Assembly (NCBI RefSeq): GCF_018494055.1
Contig: NZ_JABBFQ010000004.1
Span: 124,001-188,000 of the forward strand
Source: Rosenbergiella epipactidis
GTDB lineage: Bacteria > Pseudomonadota > Gammaproteobacteria > Enterobacterales > Enterobacteriaceae
Length of the DNA: 64,000 nt
Direction: 5' to 3'
Shown here: positions 46,519-57,298 of the stretch, piece by piece
How the letters are laid out: every line of letters begins with the position of its first letter
Numbering within the stretch: position 1 is the stretch's first letter
Made by a program: the position numbers and the translations under genes
The notes under the pieces: generated by a model
The model's input: only the letters and a program-made list of their open reading frames with translations
Told to the model about the DNA's origin: nothing
Databases searched by the model: none

Positions 46519-47310
46519 TTAGGATAATACCGTCGATAATTTTGGGAAAAGACGTAGACTATTTTGCCAAGCACAATCTCGAATCTTCTCAACCGATTCG
46601 CCTCTCAATTCCGCCAGTATCTGGCAGACCGTGACGACACGCTCAGGTCGATTGATTTCACCTTGATAACCGTTGAGCGGCATATCCGGTGCGTCGGTCT
46701 CTAGCACTAACTGCTCTAGCGGAACTCTCGCCAATGCTTCTCGCGTTTTATTTGCACGTGGATAGCTAATACTGCCCCCCACCCCAAGGTAAAACCCCAA
46801 GTCGATAAAACGTTTTGCTTGTTGGTAGCTTCCTGTAAAGCCGTGGATCACTCCCGTCGCCGGCAGTGCAGCATCCTTGAGGACTTTCGATAAGGGATCA
46901 TGGCTTTTGCGCGAGTGGAGGATAACCGGAAGGTTGTACTCTTTCGCTAATCCTAGTTGAAGCGATAAAATTTCCCATTGCCGTGGCGCTAAAGCTACCA
47001 ATTCGTCGGTGAAGAAATCGACGCCAATTTCGCCAATGGCTATCACTTCATCATGGTTATCTAACAGCTGTCGTAGTCGGCGTAGGTCTTGATCATGGTG
47101 TTGAGCCGTCCACAAAGGGTGTAGGCCTAGCGCGGGGAAAATTTCGGGATTAGAACCGGCAAGGCGTAAAATAGCATCAAAATCTGCTACCTGTGTGGCA
47201 GGCGTCACAATCGCTTGAAGCTGGGCTTGCCGAATAAGGTTAAGGCTTTGCGTAAGATCTTGTGCAAAGACAGGAAAATTAAAATGGCAGTGAGTATCAA
47301 TATAAGGCAT
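46519..47310 (-). CDS. yjjV: TatD family metal-dependent hydrolase YjjV
   Basis: 263 residues, TIM-barrel metal-dependent deoxyribonuclease-type protein. The TatD motifs are DTHCHFNFP at the N-terminus, ALGLHPLW, IGEIGVDFF, VILHSRKSHD and the late LETDAPDMP. Its metal-binding histidines, glutamate and aspartate are complete. Physiological substrate uncertain. It sits upstream of deoC as in E. coli, although yjjU and yjjI, which flank it there, are absent here. Confidence 0.93.
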   Translation of the reverse strand: MPYIDTHCHFNFPVFAQDLTQSLNLIRQAQLQAIVTPATQVADFDAILRLAGSNPEIFPALGLHPLWTAQHHDQDLRRLRQLLDNHDEVIAIGEIGVDFFTDELVALAPRQWEILSLQLGLAKEYNLPVILHSRKSHDPLSKVLKDAALPATGVIHGFTGSYQQAKRFIDLGFYLGVGGSISYPRANKTREALARVPLEQLVLETDAPDMPLNGYQGEINRPERVVTVCQILAELRGESVEKIRDCAWQNSLRLFPKLSTVLS

Positions 47311-47364
47311 AGGGAGTAAAAGTATGTGCCAGCGTCCTTGCTAGCCAGATTCGTCGTACCCGTA

Positions 47365-47526
47365 CTATAACTTCTTGCGTCCAGTAAAGAGACTCACTAA
47401 GAATAAAATAATACCCACAACGAAGACAATCTTCGCGGCCCAAGCAGCCGTGCCGGCTAACGAACCAAAGCCGAGTGCGGCAGCGATTAATGCGACAACT
47501 AAAAAGATAATTCCCCAACGAAACAT
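47365..47526 (-). CDS. ytjA: YtjA family small membrane protein (DUF1328)
   Basis: 53-residue membrane protein starting [20 protein letters not shown], with two hydrophobic helices and a basic end GRKKL. The length and sequence match E. coli YtjA. Function unknown; OsmY and YtjA are neighbours and both are tied to stress in enterics. A GGAG ribosome site precedes the ATG. Frames read on the opposite strand over this gene are shadows. Confidence 0.93.
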   Translation of the reverse strand: MFRWGIIFLVVALIAAALGFGSLAGTAAWAAKIVFVVGIILFLVSLFTGRKKL

Positions 47527-47596
47527 AAGCCACTCCTTATTGAATTCACTCTGCTTAACAACAAATGATGGATGTAATTACTCAGCTTTAGACAGA

Positions 47597-48178
47597 CTAG
47601 CGTTCTACCTTCAGCTCATTTTTGACTTTTTGAACACCTGAAATTTCGTTAACCAGTTTTTCTGCTTGCTGCTTCTCCGAGTCGGTGGGCACCGCGCCAG
47701 TGAGGAAAACTTCACCGTGCCGCGTCGCTACATGGAGATGACGGGTCGTGATCTGTTTATCAACAAAGAGGCGCATGATGGCTTCACTCGTCGTAGCAAC
47801 ATCACTGGCATAAACTTTGACCGAACTCTCATTTGAACGTCGAACGCGCAATTGATTGTCCAAGTTGTCGACGCCAGGTATTTTCTGAACTAATAATCGA
47901 ACAGCGTTTTTGTCTTTCATCGTCGACACAAAACCACTGACCGTTACCTTTCCTTGTTCAGTATTTACAGATAAAGAAGCGACTTGAATCTTTTTATCGT
48001 CCAAGATAGCTGCTTTGACTCTAGCCGTTACCGCAGTATCACTCAGAAAATGGCCAACATGATGGACCGATTGGCTCACTAACGAATGACTCTGTTGGGC
48101 GGTAACCTCTAAACTTCCCAGAGCGCTAAGGCCTAACACCACTAGCACAACTGTTTTAATATTTAATTTCACTTTCAT
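47597..48178 (-). CDS. osmY: Periplasmic osmotic-stress protein OsmY
   Basis: 193 residues (E. coli 201), with an N-terminal signal sequence and two BON domains (about residues 48-115 and 125-193). Domain segments are LSDTAVTARVKAAILDD with VTVSGFVSTMKDK, and VATTSEAIMRLFVDKQI with VFLTGAVPTDSEKQ. OsmY is RpoS-dependent and osmotically induced in E. coli and acts as a periplasmic chaperone-like protein. Order prfC-osmY-ytjA is conserved. Confidence 0.94.
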   Translation of the reverse strand: MKVKLNIKTVVLVVLGLSALGSLEVTAQQSHSLVSQSVHHVGHFLSDTAVTARVKAAILDDKKIQVASLSVNTEQGKVTVSGFVSTMKDKNAVRLLVQKIPGVDNLDNQLRVRRSNESSVKVYASDVATTSEAIMRLFVDKQITTRHLHVATRHGEVFLTGAVPTDSEKQQAEKLVNEISGVQKVKNELKVER

Positions 48179-48314
48179 AGCATCTTTTTCTCGGAGAGCA
48201 CTCGTTAGCCGCTCCCTGAGAAAGTCGTATTCTTTCCTTCAATCGGTATTGAAATAAGAATAGTAGAGTTTATTTTTTTTGTGCGGTTTTAAGATTTAAC
48301 TGACTGGCGAGATT

Positions 48315-48342
48315 AAAAAAAACCCACCGTAAGGGTGGGTTT
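48315..48342 (-). terminator. Terminator of prfC
   Basis: AAACCCACC (48320-48328) pairs with GGTGGGTTT (48334-48342) with a 5-base loop. On the minus strand a T run (48315-48322) overlaps the distal stem. It lies 8 bp past the prfC stop codon. Confidence 0.88.
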
Positions 48343-48349
48343 ATCACTA

Positions 48350-49939
48350 CTAGTGTTCGCGGGTTTTGCGGAAAATAACGTCTGGGTAACGTTCTTGGGT
48401 AATATTGAGGTTTACCATCGTCGGTGCGATGTAGGTGAGATTATCACCGCCATCCAATGCGAGGTTAACTTCATTTTTTCGCTGAAACTCGTCGAATTTT
48501 TTAACGTCATCGCATTCTACCCAACGCGCCGTCGACACGTTAATCGATTCATAAATAGCTTCAACGTTGTATTCTGATTTCAAGCGTGCAACGACCACAT
48601 CGAACTGCAGGACACCCACTGCCCCCACGATTAAGTCATTATTACTGATCGGGCGGAAAACCTGTACCGCCCCCTCTTCAGAGAGCTGGACCAGCCCTTT
48701 AAGCAGCTGCTTCTGCTTTAACGGATCGCGCAGACGAATACGACGGAATAATTCTGGAGCGAAGTTAGGGATCCCCGTGAACTTCATTTTCTCGCCTTGG
48801 GTAAACGAGTCACCAATTTGAATCGTACCGTGGTTATGCAGACCGATAATATCGCCCGGCCAAGCCTCTTCAACATGCGCACGATCACCGGCCATAAAGG
48901 TTAGCGCGTCAGAGATGACGACATCTTTCCCGGTACGGACTTGATACATTTTCATGCCTTTCTCATATTTACCAGAGACGATACGCATAAAGGCAACACG
49001 GTCACGGTGTTTAGGGTCCATGTTCGCTTGGATTTTAAAGACAAAACCAGAGAACTTATCTTCTCCCGCAATAACTTGTCGTTGGTCTGTAGAACGAGGC
49101 ATTGGTGACGGTGCCCAGTCGACTAACCCATCTAGCATATGATCGACACCAAAGTTACCGAGAGCGGTACCGAAAAATACTGGGCTAAGTTTGCCTTGTA
49201 GAAACAGTTCGCGATCAAATTCATGGGAAGCCCCCTGAACCAGTTCTAGCTCGTCGCGGAGCTGACCTGCCAGTTCGTCGCCAATTGCCGCATCGACCTC
49301 TGGGTTATTTAGCCCTTTGATTTTACGGACTTCTTGAATGGTATGACCTTTACCTGACTGATATAAAATCACTTCATCATCATAAAGATGGTAAACGCCT
49401 TTAAAAAGCTTCCCGCAGCCAATAGGCCAAGTGATCGGCGCACAGGCTATTTTTAACTCGCTTTCGACTTCATCGAGCAATTCCATTGGATCACGGATAT
49501 CGCGGTCCAATTTATTCATAAAGGTGAGGATGGGGGTGTCGCGTAAACGGGTAACTTCCATCAATTTACGAGTACGATCCTCTACCCCTTTTGCCGCATC
49601 AATAACCATCAGGCAGCAGTCTACCGCCGTTAAGGTGCGATAGGTATCTTCCGAGAAGTCTTCGTGCCCTGGGGTATCGAGAAGGTTGACCAGTTTGTCA
49701 TGGTAAGGAAACTGCATCACAGAGGTCGTAATCGATATCCCCCGCTGTTTTTCCATTTCCATCCAGTCGGATTTCGCGTGTTGGTTTGAACCGCGTCCTT
49801 TAACCGTTCCCGCAGTCTGAATAGCTTGCCCAAATAGCAGAACTTTTTCAGTGATTGTGGTTTTACCTGCATCAGGGTGAGAAATGATAGCGAAAGTGCG
49901 CCGAAGGGCGACTTCTTGCAGAAGGCGTTCTGTAGACAT
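48350..49939 (-). CDS. prfC: Peptide chain release factor 3
   Basis: Translational GTPase that recycles RF1/RF2 from the ribosome after termination. 529 residues, identical to E. coli when started at ATG 49939. G1 SHPDAGKTT, switch region [17 protein letters not shown]3 DTPGHEDF and G4 NKLDRD are intact. An upstream TTG/ATG would add 14 unconserved residues and is rejected. The ribosome site is weak. Followed by a strong terminator. Confidence 0.97.
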   Translation of the reverse strand: MSTERLLQEVALRRTFAIISHPDAGKTTITEKVLLFGQAIQTAGTVKGRGSNQHAKSDWMEMEKQRGISITTSVMQFPYHDKLVNLLDTPGHEDFSEDTYRTLTAVDCCLMVIDAAKGVEDRTRKLMEVTRLRDTPILTFMNKLDRDIRDPMELLDEVESELKIACAPITWPIGCGKLFKGVYHLYDDEVILYQSGKGHTIQEVRKIKGLNNPEVDAAIGDELAGQLRDELELVQGASHEFDRELFLQGKLSPVFFGTALGNFGVDHMLDGLVDWAPSPMPRSTDQRQVIAGEDKFSGFVFKIQANMDPKHRDRVAFMRIVSGKYEKGMKMYQVRTGKDVVISDALTFMAGDRAHVEEAWPGDIIGLHNHGTIQIGDSFTQGEKMKFTGIPNFAPELFRRIRLRDPLKQKQLLKGLVQLSEEGAVQVFRPISNNDLIVGAVGVLQFDVVVARLKSEYNVEAIYESINVSTARWVECDDVKKFDEFQRKNEVNLALDGGDNLTYIAPTMVNLNITQERYPDVIFRKTREH

Positions 49940-50260
49940 GCTTTTAACTTTAATTCCTGATGTTCGCGAGTACTTGAGCACTCTTTAAAGACAATTGCCG
50001 TTAGTTTACACGATTTCCCTAGGGTTCGGTATTACCCAATGGCTTAGTCAGAATAAAAATTGCGCCATGGGGCACGACAACCTAGAGGTGGATAATGCGG
50101 ACTAAGAATGATTAACAATTACATTCAATATCTGAAATGATTTTTATTATTAACTGATTGATTTAAATGGATTTATTTTATGTTCGTACTTTATTTATCC
50201 GTAGGCTTAGTGCATAATTATTAACCATAGACAGCCGATTTTACTTTTGGGGATACAACT
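49940..50260. other. prfC-ftnA divergent spacer
   Basis: 321 bp, AT-rich toward ftnA. It holds both promoters. A CATAAT (50213-50218) could be the ftnA -10. In E. coli ftnA is activated by Fur relieving H-NS; I see AT-rich tracts but no clear Fur consensus. No gene found. Confidence 0.45.
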
Positions 50261-50779
50261 ATGCTGACGCCTGATATGGTTTCTCGCTTAAACGAACAAC
50301 TTAATCTTGAGTTTTACTCTGCCAACCTTTACCTGCAAATGAGCGCTTGGTGCAGCGATAAAGGTCTTGAAGGTGCCGCGTCTTTTTTACGTACTCATTC
50401 GCGTGAAGAGATGGACCACATGCAACGCCTTTTCAACTACCTTAGCGATGCAGGCGCATTACCTGTGCTGGGGACGATTGAAGCCCCGCCGGTCACCTTT
50501 GATTCGGTCAGCGATCTGTTCAATTTGACCTACCGTCATGAACAACTGATTACTCAAAAAATTAACGAACTGGCGCATGCTGCGATGACGTCGCAGGACT
50601 ACTCGACCTTTAACTTCCTGCAGTGGTATGTTGCCGAACAACATGAAGAAGAGAAATTATTCAAAACAGTTCTGGATAAACTAGGAATGCTTGAGAATAG
50701 CTCGAATGGATTGTTCTTAATCGATAAAGATTTAGCTGCGATGAATGCCGAGTCACACCCTGGCACCGCGCACAACTAA
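50261..50779 (+). CDS. ftnA: Non-heme ferritin
   Basis: Iron-storage ferritin, 172 residues (E. coli FtnA 165), four-helix bundle forming a 24-mer shell. Ferroxidase ligands are visible: Glu17 in [14 protein letters not shown], the [13 protein letters not shown] pair and [10 protein letters not shown]. The C-terminus (SHPGTAHN) is slightly longer than E. coli. A GGGGATA ribosome site precedes the ATG. Monocistronic, with a hairpin terminator after it. Confidence 0.95.
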   Translation: MLTPDMVSRLNEQLNLEFYSANLYLQMSAWCSDKGLEGAASFLRTHSREEMDHMQRLFNYLSDAGALPVLGTIEAPPVTFDSVSDLFNLTYRHEQLITQKINELAHAAMTSQDYSTFNFLQWYVAEQHEEEKLFKTVLDKLGMLENSSNGLFLIDKDLAAMNAESHPGTAHN

Positions 50780-50788
50780 TATCGCTTA

Positions 50789-50820
50789 TTGCGGACCTTA
50801 ATAAGGTCCGCAACGTCTTT
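50789..50820. terminator. Bidirectional terminator between ftnA and the MHYT gene
   Basis: TTGCGGACCTTA (50789-50800) and TAAGGTCCGCAA (50802-50813) form a 12-bp stem. TCTTTT follows on the plus strand, so it ends ftnA and may also stop the convergent gene. Confidence 0.82.
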
Positions 50821-52901
50821 TACGCCCGCGCTTGATACTTAGTGGTGGTCACCGTGATTTCAGAGGGTGGTACCGGGCGGCTAAAATAATAACCTTGATG
50901 CACATCACAGCCTAAATTGACCAAGTAAGTCTGCTGTTCTTCACTCTCCACGCCTTCCGCAACAATATTCAAATTCATATTTTTCGCCAGTTCGATAATC
51001 ATCGAGAGAAGTCGAGGGTCAGTGTCTTTATGACCGATACTGTTGATAAAAGCTCGGTCAATTTTGAGTTCCGTCGCCGGCATATTTTGCAAATAGAGTA
51101 AGCTTGAATATCCTGTCCCGAAATCATCGATGGCCACTTGTACGCCAATCGCTTTCAACTCTTCTAGGATCTTAATACTCTCTTGCGGATAACGCATCGC
51201 AGTCGTTTCGGTGATCTCTAAAATCAACTTGTCGGGAGCAAGGCAATACTCTTCAAGCGTCCTGGTCACCAAGTAGATCAAGCTTTTCTGCTCAAATTGT
51301 TGAGCAGAGAGATTGACTGAAATGGAGAGGTGATCAGCACCTTGTTGGTGCCAAATCGCGAGCTGACGGCAGGCTTCATTTAATACCCACTCACCCAGTA
51401 ACAAAATCATTCCCGTTTGCTCAGCGATCGGCAGAAACTTATCCGGTGTTTTCAAACCTCGCTCCGGATGCTGCCAACGAACCAGTGCCTCGTAGCCGAT
51501 GATCTCACCAGACGTAACATTGAGTTTAGGTTGATAGAATAACCGTAGCTCGTTATTGTGAATGGCACGCCATAATTCATTTTTAAGTTGCACCTGGCTG
51601 CGGCCAATCGGACTCATCGACGGTTGATATACACTAAAACCATTACGTCCACTGTTCTTGGTGTGATACATCGCCGAATCGGCATTAAACAGCATCTCTC
51701 GTGCTTCGATCCCATGCGCAGGGAACATCGCAATACCTATACTTAGCGAAACTCTTAACTCATAGGTTTCAACGGTGAACTCCGGTTCAATCGCGGCAAC
51801 TAAGGTTTCTGCTAGCCTCGATGCCTCAGCTTCAGAGCTGGCATGTGAAAGTAAAACAAACTCGTCACCCCCAACTCTAGCCAAGATATCGCTCGGATTC
51901 ACCGCCGCATTAAGACGCTTCGCCACTTCCACCAATAACTTATCGCCGATATCGTGGCCATAAGCATCGTTTACCATTTTAAACCCATCGAGATCCATAT
52001 ACAGCAGACTAAAGCTTGAGGCATTTTGCTTAGCGCGCTGAATATAATCATTAAGTTTATCTTCAAAAAGGGTACGATTCGCTAGTTTGGTTAAAGGATC
52101 GTGCAACGCCATCTGACGCAGTTCTTCGTTGGTCTGCTTAAGTTTACTGGCCATCCGAGATACCCTAAGTTGGGACTCTATCATCGCACCAAATAGGTTA
52201 CTGCCGAGAATGACCAAGGTGAACATAAATACCCAAATGGTCAAACGCTGTGAACCGAGCCCCCCCGGTATGACCTGCATCGTCGTATCGAAGTGGGCGG
52301 CATACATTCCGGTATAGTGCATACCGGCAATCGCCGCCCCCATCACTAATGCCGCAATAAAACGCCGGTTTAGTACTCCCGCCTCATTGTTTCGCAGCCG
52401 AAATGCCAACCACAATGCGACGGCTGAGGCGGAGTATGCGATCACAATCGAGATAATAACCGGCGTTTTCTGCCAGATAATCGGCTGGTTAATACGCAGA
52501 CCGGCCATTCCGGTGTAGTGCATCGCGACAACCGAAGTCCCTAAAATTATCGATCCCAAGAGTAGATTCGTTAATGTAAATTGGTTATGTCGGAACACCG
52601 CCCATAACGCAATAATAGCCCCGAGAACCGCGACAACAATAGAGAAGACCGTTTCACTCGGGTTATAACGCATCGGCATAGTAAAATGCATCGCCATCAT
52701 ACCGATAAAATGCATCGACCATATGCCAATCCCCATCGCTGCCCCGCCGCCTATTAGCCATAACAGGGCCTTCATTCCGCGGCTATCCGTCACTCTGGCG
52801 ACGGTGTCTAAAGCTGAGAAAGAGGCGAGGAACGCAATAAATACAGAGGCGATCACTAAGCCACTGTCCCACGTTACATGCATCATATTCATTGTGTCCA
52901 A
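50820..52901 (-). CDS. MHYT-GGDEF-EAL cyclic-di-GMP signalling protein
   Basis: 693 residues. The N-terminal 240 residues form a seven-helix MHYT sensor with three repeats (MHFIGMMAMHF, MHYTGMAGL, MHYTGMYAAHF), thought to bind copper or a diatomic gas. A GGDEF domain (about 265-425) has intact GGDEF and DLDGFKMVND, while the inhibitory RxxD site is replaced by NPSD. The EAL domain (about 440-680) keeps YEALVRW, the EITET metal glutamate, DDFGTGYSSL and the KIDRAFI lysine. So both synthesis and breakdown of c-di-GMP are possible. TTG at 52901 is best placed after AGGAG; ATG 52892 is an alternative. Confidence 0.9.
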   Translation of the reverse strand: MDTMNMMHVTWDSGLVIASVFIAFLASFSALDTVARVTDSRGMKALLWLIGGGAAMGIGIWSMHFIGMMAMHFTMPMRYNPSETVFSIVVAVLGAIIALWAVFRHNQFTLTNLLLGSIILGTSVVAMHYTGMAGLRINQPIIWQKTPVIISIVIAYSASAVALWLAFRLRNNEAGVLNRRFIAALVMGAAIAGMHYTGMYAAHFDTTMQVIPGGLGSQRLTIWVFMFTLVILGSNLFGAMIESQLRVSRMASKLKQTNEELRQMALHDPLTKLANRTLFEDKLNDYIQRAKQNASSFSLLYMDLDGFKMVNDAYGHDIGDKLLVEVAKRLNAAVNPSDILARVGGDEFVLLSHASSEAEASRLAETLVAAIEPEFTVETYELRVSLSIGIAMFPAHGIEAREMLFNADSAMYHTKNSGRNGFSVYQPSMSPIGRSQVQLKNELWRAIHNNELRLFYQPKLNVTSGEIIGYEALVRWQHPERGLKTPDKFLPIAEQTGMILLLGEWVLNEACRQLAIWHQQGADHLSISVNLSAQQFEQKSLIYLVTRTLEEYCLAPDKLILEITETTAMRYPQESIKILEELKAIGVQVAIDDFGTGYSSLLYLQNMPATELKIDRAFINSIGHKDTDPRLLSMIIELAKNMNLNIVAEGVESEEQQTYLVNLGCDVHQGYYFSRPVPPSEITVTTTKYQARA

Positions 52902-53092
52902 CTGGCTCTCCTACTTAGCTCTGCTTAGGCAGCTTAGGCGACTTGCTTACTCGCATAATGATTAACTTATTTAATATTACGTGATTCGACCACCAGTGAA
53001 CAATTCTTTTAGGAATATGATGATTAAATTAAGGGAAATTTTAGGCTAGTAGCAGAGGAGGAACCTCAGCCTGCTGCTGCAAATCCATCCGA

Positions 53093-54394
53093 CTATAAAG
53101 CCGAGCGCTGATAACGCTTAACTAGCCAGCCCAACCATAGCGATCCGACAAACCCGCAAATAGCCGCAAGAGTCAACCATGCCCCAGGCATCGCTTTATC
53201 CCCTGTGCTATGAATTAAAAAGCTTGATACCGCCGGAGTAAAACCACCAAACAGCGCGGTGGCTAAGCTATAAGCTAGAGAGAATCCTGAGGCTTTCACG
53301 TCAGCCGGCATCACTTCTGCCAGCCAAACTACCATCGCACCGTTATAGCTAGCATAAAGAAAGGACAGCCATAATTCGGTTTCAATGAGGTGAGCAAAGG
53401 TGGGGGTGGCGACCAGCCAACGTAATGCTGGCCATGCCGTAAAAATCATTAATAACGTAAATATAATAAGCAATGGACGGCGACCTACTCGATCAGACAA
53501 CGCCCCCATAAGCGGTAGCCAAAACAGGTTAGAGATACCGACGAAGAGCGTCACTAAAAAGCTTTGCTGATCACTCATATTCAGCACTGCTTTACCAAAT
53601 GTTGGGGTAAATGCGGTAATCATGTAAAACATAACAGTGGTGGTGACCACCATAAACATCCCTGCGATCACTAATGCCCAGTTCCGTAACACGGAACGTG
53701 CAATCTCACGCATACCCGGACGATGTTTTTTCTCTTTAAAAGCTTCAGTCTCTTCCAGTGAACGACGAATATAAAATAAGAAAGGTACTACCATGCAGCC
53801 AATAAAGAAGGGAATCCGCCATGCCCAATCGGAAACCGCCTGTTTACCTAGCAGGTGGTTCAGCCCTAATCCTAATAATGCGGCAAATATCACTGAAATT
53901 TGTTGGCTACCTGACTGCCAGCTAACAAAAAAGCCACGGCGTCCCGGAGGGGCTATTTCGGAAAGATATACGGATACTCCCCCTAACTCCACGCCGGCAG
54001 AGAAGCCTTGGAGTAAGCGACCCACCAGGACTAATATTGGCGCGAATATACCGAGAGTGTGATAACCCGGAACAACAGCAATCGTTAATGTCCCCAAAGC
54101 CATTAACCCTAACGTAATTAATAATCCTTTACGCCGCCCATGCTGATCAATATAGGTACCAAGAATTACCGCCCCAAGGGGGCGCATCAAAAACCCTGCG
54201 CCAAAGGTCATCAGCGTCAGCATTAATGAGGCAAACGGATTACTGCCCGGAAAGAAAGTGTTGGCGATGGCACTGGCGTAATAGCCAAAGACCATGAAAT
54301 CGTACATTTCAAGGAAATTACCGCTGGTCACGCGGAAGATCGATTTCGCATTTTGCCAAGCCGAAGGACTGGAGGAAGATTCAGAATAATTCAT
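53093..54394 (-). CDS. MHS-family citrate/tricarballylate-type proton symporter
   Basis: 433 residues, twelve-helix MFS transporter of the metabolite:H+ symporter group, very similar in length and motifs to citrate transporter CitA (434). Features are [16 protein letters not shown] in helix 1, DQHGRRKGL after helix 2, [28 protein letters not shown] in helix 4/5 and DRVGRRPLL after helix 8. It would take up citrate or a related tricarboxylate. No citrate-fermentation genes or tcu genes are adjacent. Confidence 0.82.
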   Translation of the reverse strand: MNYSESSSSPSAWQNAKSIFRVTSGNFLEMYDFMVFGYYASAIANTFFPGSNPFASLMLTLMTFGAGFLMRPLGAVILGTYIDQHGRRKGLLITLGLMALGTLTIAVVPGYHTLGIFAPILVLVGRLLQGFSAGVELGGVSVYLSEIAPPGRRGFFVSWQSGSQQISVIFAALLGLGLNHLLGKQAVSDWAWRIPFFIGCMVVPFLFYIRRSLEETEAFKEKKHRPGMREIARSVLRNWALVIAGMFMVVTTTVMFYMITAFTPTFGKAVLNMSDQQSFLVTLFVGISNLFWLPLMGALSDRVGRRPLLIIFTLLMIFTAWPALRWLVATPTFAHLIETELWLSFLYASYNGAMVVWLAEVMPADVKASGFSLAYSLATALFGGFTPAVSSFLIHSTGDKAMPGAWLTLAAICGFVGSLWLGWLVKRYQRSAL

Positions 54395-54508
54395 TCAACA
54401 TTTCTCACTTTTTTGTTTTTATAACGCTAACCATCCTCCTTTTTAATCTCATTAAACTAACTTTTCATTAAAAAAATTATAACAAATAATAAACAATGCC
54501 ATTTTGGC

Positions 54509-54535
54509 AAAAAAAAATCCTCCCGAAGGAGGATT
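54509..54535 (-). terminator. Terminator of exbBD
   Basis: AATCCTCC (54516-54523), loop read TTCG on the minus strand, GGAGGATT (54528-54535), followed by a run of about nine T (54509-54517). It starts 19 bp past the exbD stop codon. Confidence 0.9.
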
Positions 54536-54553
54536 GCTTTATGCTATCGGCTG

Positions 54554-54976
54554 TTACTTGGGTGCGCTCTCTAGCCCCATCAGCCCTATCTTTAGATAAC
54601 CCGCGCTACGTAGGTCATCCATAATACTCATCAGTGTGGCGTAATCGATGCTTTTATCTGCTTGGAAAAAGATCGTGGTCTCTTTATTGCCTTGAGTCTG
54701 CGCAATAATTTTTTGCACAAGCTCTTCTTTACTCACTGCATCGTTACCGACGAAAAGTTGGTTACCCTCTTTCACACTCAGGTAAACCGGCTTTTCTGGT
54801 CTAGGCTGCGGCGTACTGGTCGATGCCGGTAGATTTACGCGGACATCAACGGTTGCTAAAGGCGCCGCTACCATAAAGATGATGAGCAAGACCAACATCA
54901 CGTCGATAAAAGGCGTGACGTTAATCTCATGCATTTCACCGTCGCCGTCTACTTCATCATTGAGTCGCATTGCCAT
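54554..54976 (-). CDS. exbD: TonB-system energy transducer ExbD
   Basis: 140 residues (E. coli 141). Single N-terminal membrane helix with the essential aspartate in NVTPFIDVMLVLLIIFMVAA, then a periplasmic domain. With ExbB and TonB it harnesses the proton gradient for outer-membrane uptake of siderophores and B12. It follows exbB by 5 bp and ends at a strong terminator. Confidence 0.97.
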   Translation of the reverse strand: MAMRLNDEVDGDGEMHEINVTPFIDVMLVLLIIFMVAAPLATVDVRVNLPASTSTPQPRPEKPVYLSVKEGNQLFVGNDAVSKEELVQKIIAQTQGNKETTIFFQADKSIDYATLMSIMDDLRSAGYLKIGLMGLESAPK

Positions 54977-54981
54977 GACAA

Positions 54982-55731
54982 TTACCCTACACGTAGTTTT
55001 TGAGTCGCCGTATTTTGTGTCATTGGCGTATAGCGACTGTTTTGCAGATCCGCGTCACGGCTTTGTAACAGAATAATCTGTGCAGCACTGTCACCGAGAG
55101 AGGCTTTATACCCAGCGATCATCCGTGCAAAAACGTTATAAATCACTACTGCTGGAATTGCCGCGACTAACCCTACGGCGGTGGCTAAAAGCGCTTCCGC
55201 GATCCCCGGCGCTACAACGGCGAGGTTAGTGGTTTGCGTTTTAGCGATACCGATAAAGCTATTCATGATCCCCCACACCGTACCAAATAGGCCGATAAAG
55301 GGTGAGACGGAGCCAATAGTGGCTAAGAAACCGTTATTGCGGCTAGCATGACGGCCAATTCGAGCAACTTGGCGTTCTAAACGAAAGACGGTTCGCTCTT
55401 TAATACCCGCTTGGTCATCGCTTTGTGCGGACAATACGCGTTCATCAAGCGCTTCGGCAACCAACAGGGCAGCGTGGCTATTTTTGGCAAATTGCTGAGC
55501 AATTTTTCCTGCACCATCAAGCGTACGAGCATCCTTTAAGGCTTGCTGGTCTGCTTTCAAACGACGCTTTGCTGCACTCAGTTCAGTGTATTTCGCAAAG
55601 AAAATTGCCCAGGTCGCAACGGAGGCGAGCAGCAAACCTATCATCACAACTTTTACAACGATATCAGCATGTTGGTACATGCCCAATACAGATAAATCTG
55701 CCTGCATCAGATTATTGGTCACCACACTCAT
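54982..55731 (-). CDS. exbB: TonB-system proton channel ExbB
   Basis: 249 residues (E. coli 244). Three membrane helices of the MotA/TolQ/ExbB family; segments GSVSPFIGLFGTVWGIMNSF and AVAPGIAEALLATAVGLVAAIPAV are highly conserved. Divergent from metC across 270 bp, as in E. coli. A Fur-like site lies about 60 bp upstream, so iron repression is expected. Confidence 0.97.
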   Translation of the reverse strand: MSVVTNNLMQADLSVLGMYQHADIVVKVVMIGLLLASVATWAIFFAKYTELSAAKRRLKADQQALKDARTLDGAGKIAQQFAKNSHAALLVAEALDERVLSAQSDDQAGIKERTVFRLERQVARIGRHASRNNGFLATIGSVSPFIGLFGTVWGIMNSFIGIAKTQTTNLAVVAPGIAEALLATAVGLVAAIPAVVIYNVFARMIAGYKASLGDSAAQIILLQSRDADLQNSRYTPMTQNTATQKLRVG

Positions 55732-55793
55732 TTTCTAGCCTCGGGTTGTTGCTTAAAACATTGGGCACTATGATACCAAAAGCAAATTCTATT

Positions 55794-55812
55794 GATAGTA
55801 GTTATCATTACT
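55794..55812. promoter_or_regulatory. Fur box upstream of exbB
   Basis: GATAGTAGTTATCATTACT matches 13 of 19 positions of the Fur consensus, including the intact ATCATTA half. It lies 63 bp upstream of the exbB start codon. Confidence 0.6.
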
Positions 55813-56001
55813 ATTTACATAATGAAAAGAGTCTCACGAATAATATTCGCTAAAAACAGCCAGTTATAATCAGAGATCGGGCTAATTTTTTTATGAGGTG
55901 GAGAGTGTACTGTTATGACCGTTTAACCTAAAAAAACCTCCCCTTTTGCAGCAACTCTGCTTACTCTACTCATTATTGAATTTTTTGATTTGGGGATTGT
56001 A

Positions 56002-57201
56002 ATGTCCGATAAGCAACATCTTGAAACGACGCTCATTAGTGCGGGCCGCAAACCACGTTACACACAAGGTGCGGTAAACGCGGTTATTCAACGCGCCTCC
56101 TCCTTGGTCTTTCCGACAGTCGCAGATAAGAAAATCGCGACGGCAGGCCGAGCGAAGGGTGAACTTTTTTATGGTCGCCGTGGCACCTTGACGCACTTTG
56201 CCTTGCAAGATGCGATGACCGAACTCGAGAACGGTGCAGGCTGCGTGCTCTACCCCTGCGGTGCGGCAGCGGTGGCGAATGCTATTTTAGCCTTCGTTGA
56301 AGCTGGCGATCATATTCTGGTCAGCGGATCCGTTTATGAACCCACACAGGATTTTTGCTCGACTATCCTGAAAAAACTTGCCGTTGAAACGACCTATTTC
56401 CCCGTTCTTTCCGCTGCAGAGATCGCCGAATGGCTCCGGCCGACAACCCGAGTGGTCTTTTTAGAGTCTCCTTCATCAATCACCATGGAAGTGCAAGATA
56501 TCCCTACCCTTATCGCTACGGTACGTCGCATTGCTCCGCAAGCGGTGATCATCGTCGATAATACTTGGGCCGCCGGCGTTCTGTTCAAAGCCTTAGAGGC
56601 AGGAGCCGATATTTCTATTCAGGCTGGCACCAAATACTTAGTTGGCCATTCCGATGCCATGATTGGAACTGCAGTGGCGAACGAACGTTGTTTGGAGCAA
56701 CTGCGCGAAAACTCTTATTTAATGGGCCAGATGGTAGATGCCGATACCGCATACGTCACATCACGCGGATTACGTACTCTAGCGGTTCGCTTACGGCAGC
56801 ACGAGGCGGCAAGCCTTGAGATTGCTCACTGGTTGAATCAACGTGATGACGTCTTCCGGGTGAACCATCCAGCCCTTCCCGAGTGTCCGGGGCACGCCTT
56901 CTGGCAACGAGACTTTTCAGGGAGTAGCGGTTTATTCTCTTTTATCCTTAACGAGAAACTCGAACCTGCACGACTCGCCCACTACCTCGACCATTTCGAG
57001 CACTTTAGTATGGCCTATTCTTGGGGCGGCTTTGAGTCATTGATTTTAGCTAACCAACCCGAAGAGATCGATGCGATTCGTCCCGCCGGACCCGTTGATT
57101 TTACGGGAACATTGGTTCGACTTCATGTGGGGCTAGAGCATCCTCAGGATTTAATCGCTGATTTAGAAAGAGGCTTCGCTCGACTCAAAGAGGGGGTGTA
57201 A
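56002..57201 (+). CDS. metC: Cystathionine beta-lyase
   Basis: PLP enzyme cleaving cystathionine to homocysteine, ammonia and pyruvate in methionine synthesis. 399 residues (E. coli 395). ATG 56002 is chosen (GGGGA upstream); a TTG four codons earlier is unconserved. [33 protein letters not shown] and the PLP lysine in [12 protein letters not shown] are present. Divergent from exbB. I saw no clear met box upstream, unlike metK. Confidence 0.96.
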   Translation: MSDKQHLETTLISAGRKPRYTQGAVNAVIQRASSLVFPTVADKKIATAGRAKGELFYGRRGTLTHFALQDAMTELENGAGCVLYPCGAAAVANAILAFVEAGDHILVSGSVYEPTQDFCSTILKKLAVETTYFPVLSAAEIAEWLRPTTRVVFLESPSSITMEVQDIPTLIATVRRIAPQAVIIVDNTWAAGVLFKALEAGADISIQAGTKYLVGHSDAMIGTAVANERCLEQLRENSYLMGQMVDADTAYVTSRGLRTLAVRLRQHEAASLEIAHWLNQRDDVFRVNHPALPECPGHAFWQRDFSGSSGLFSFILNEKLEPARLAHYLDHFEHFSMAYSWGGFESLILANQPEEIDAIRPAGPVDFTGTLVRLHVGLEHPQDLIADLERGFARLKEGV

Positions 57202-57298
57202 ACACTCCGAAAAATAGGATTTCGACCCACAGCGACGCTTTATTGACTACACTTAGGCTCATTATCCATGATCAATTGATCGAGAGAAGGAGCCTATA

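Noticed and set aside
47297..47641. Frames of 78 and 88 codons across the ytjA region
   Set aside because: They are shadows of the 53-residue ytjA gene, which is clearly recognisable on the minus strand.
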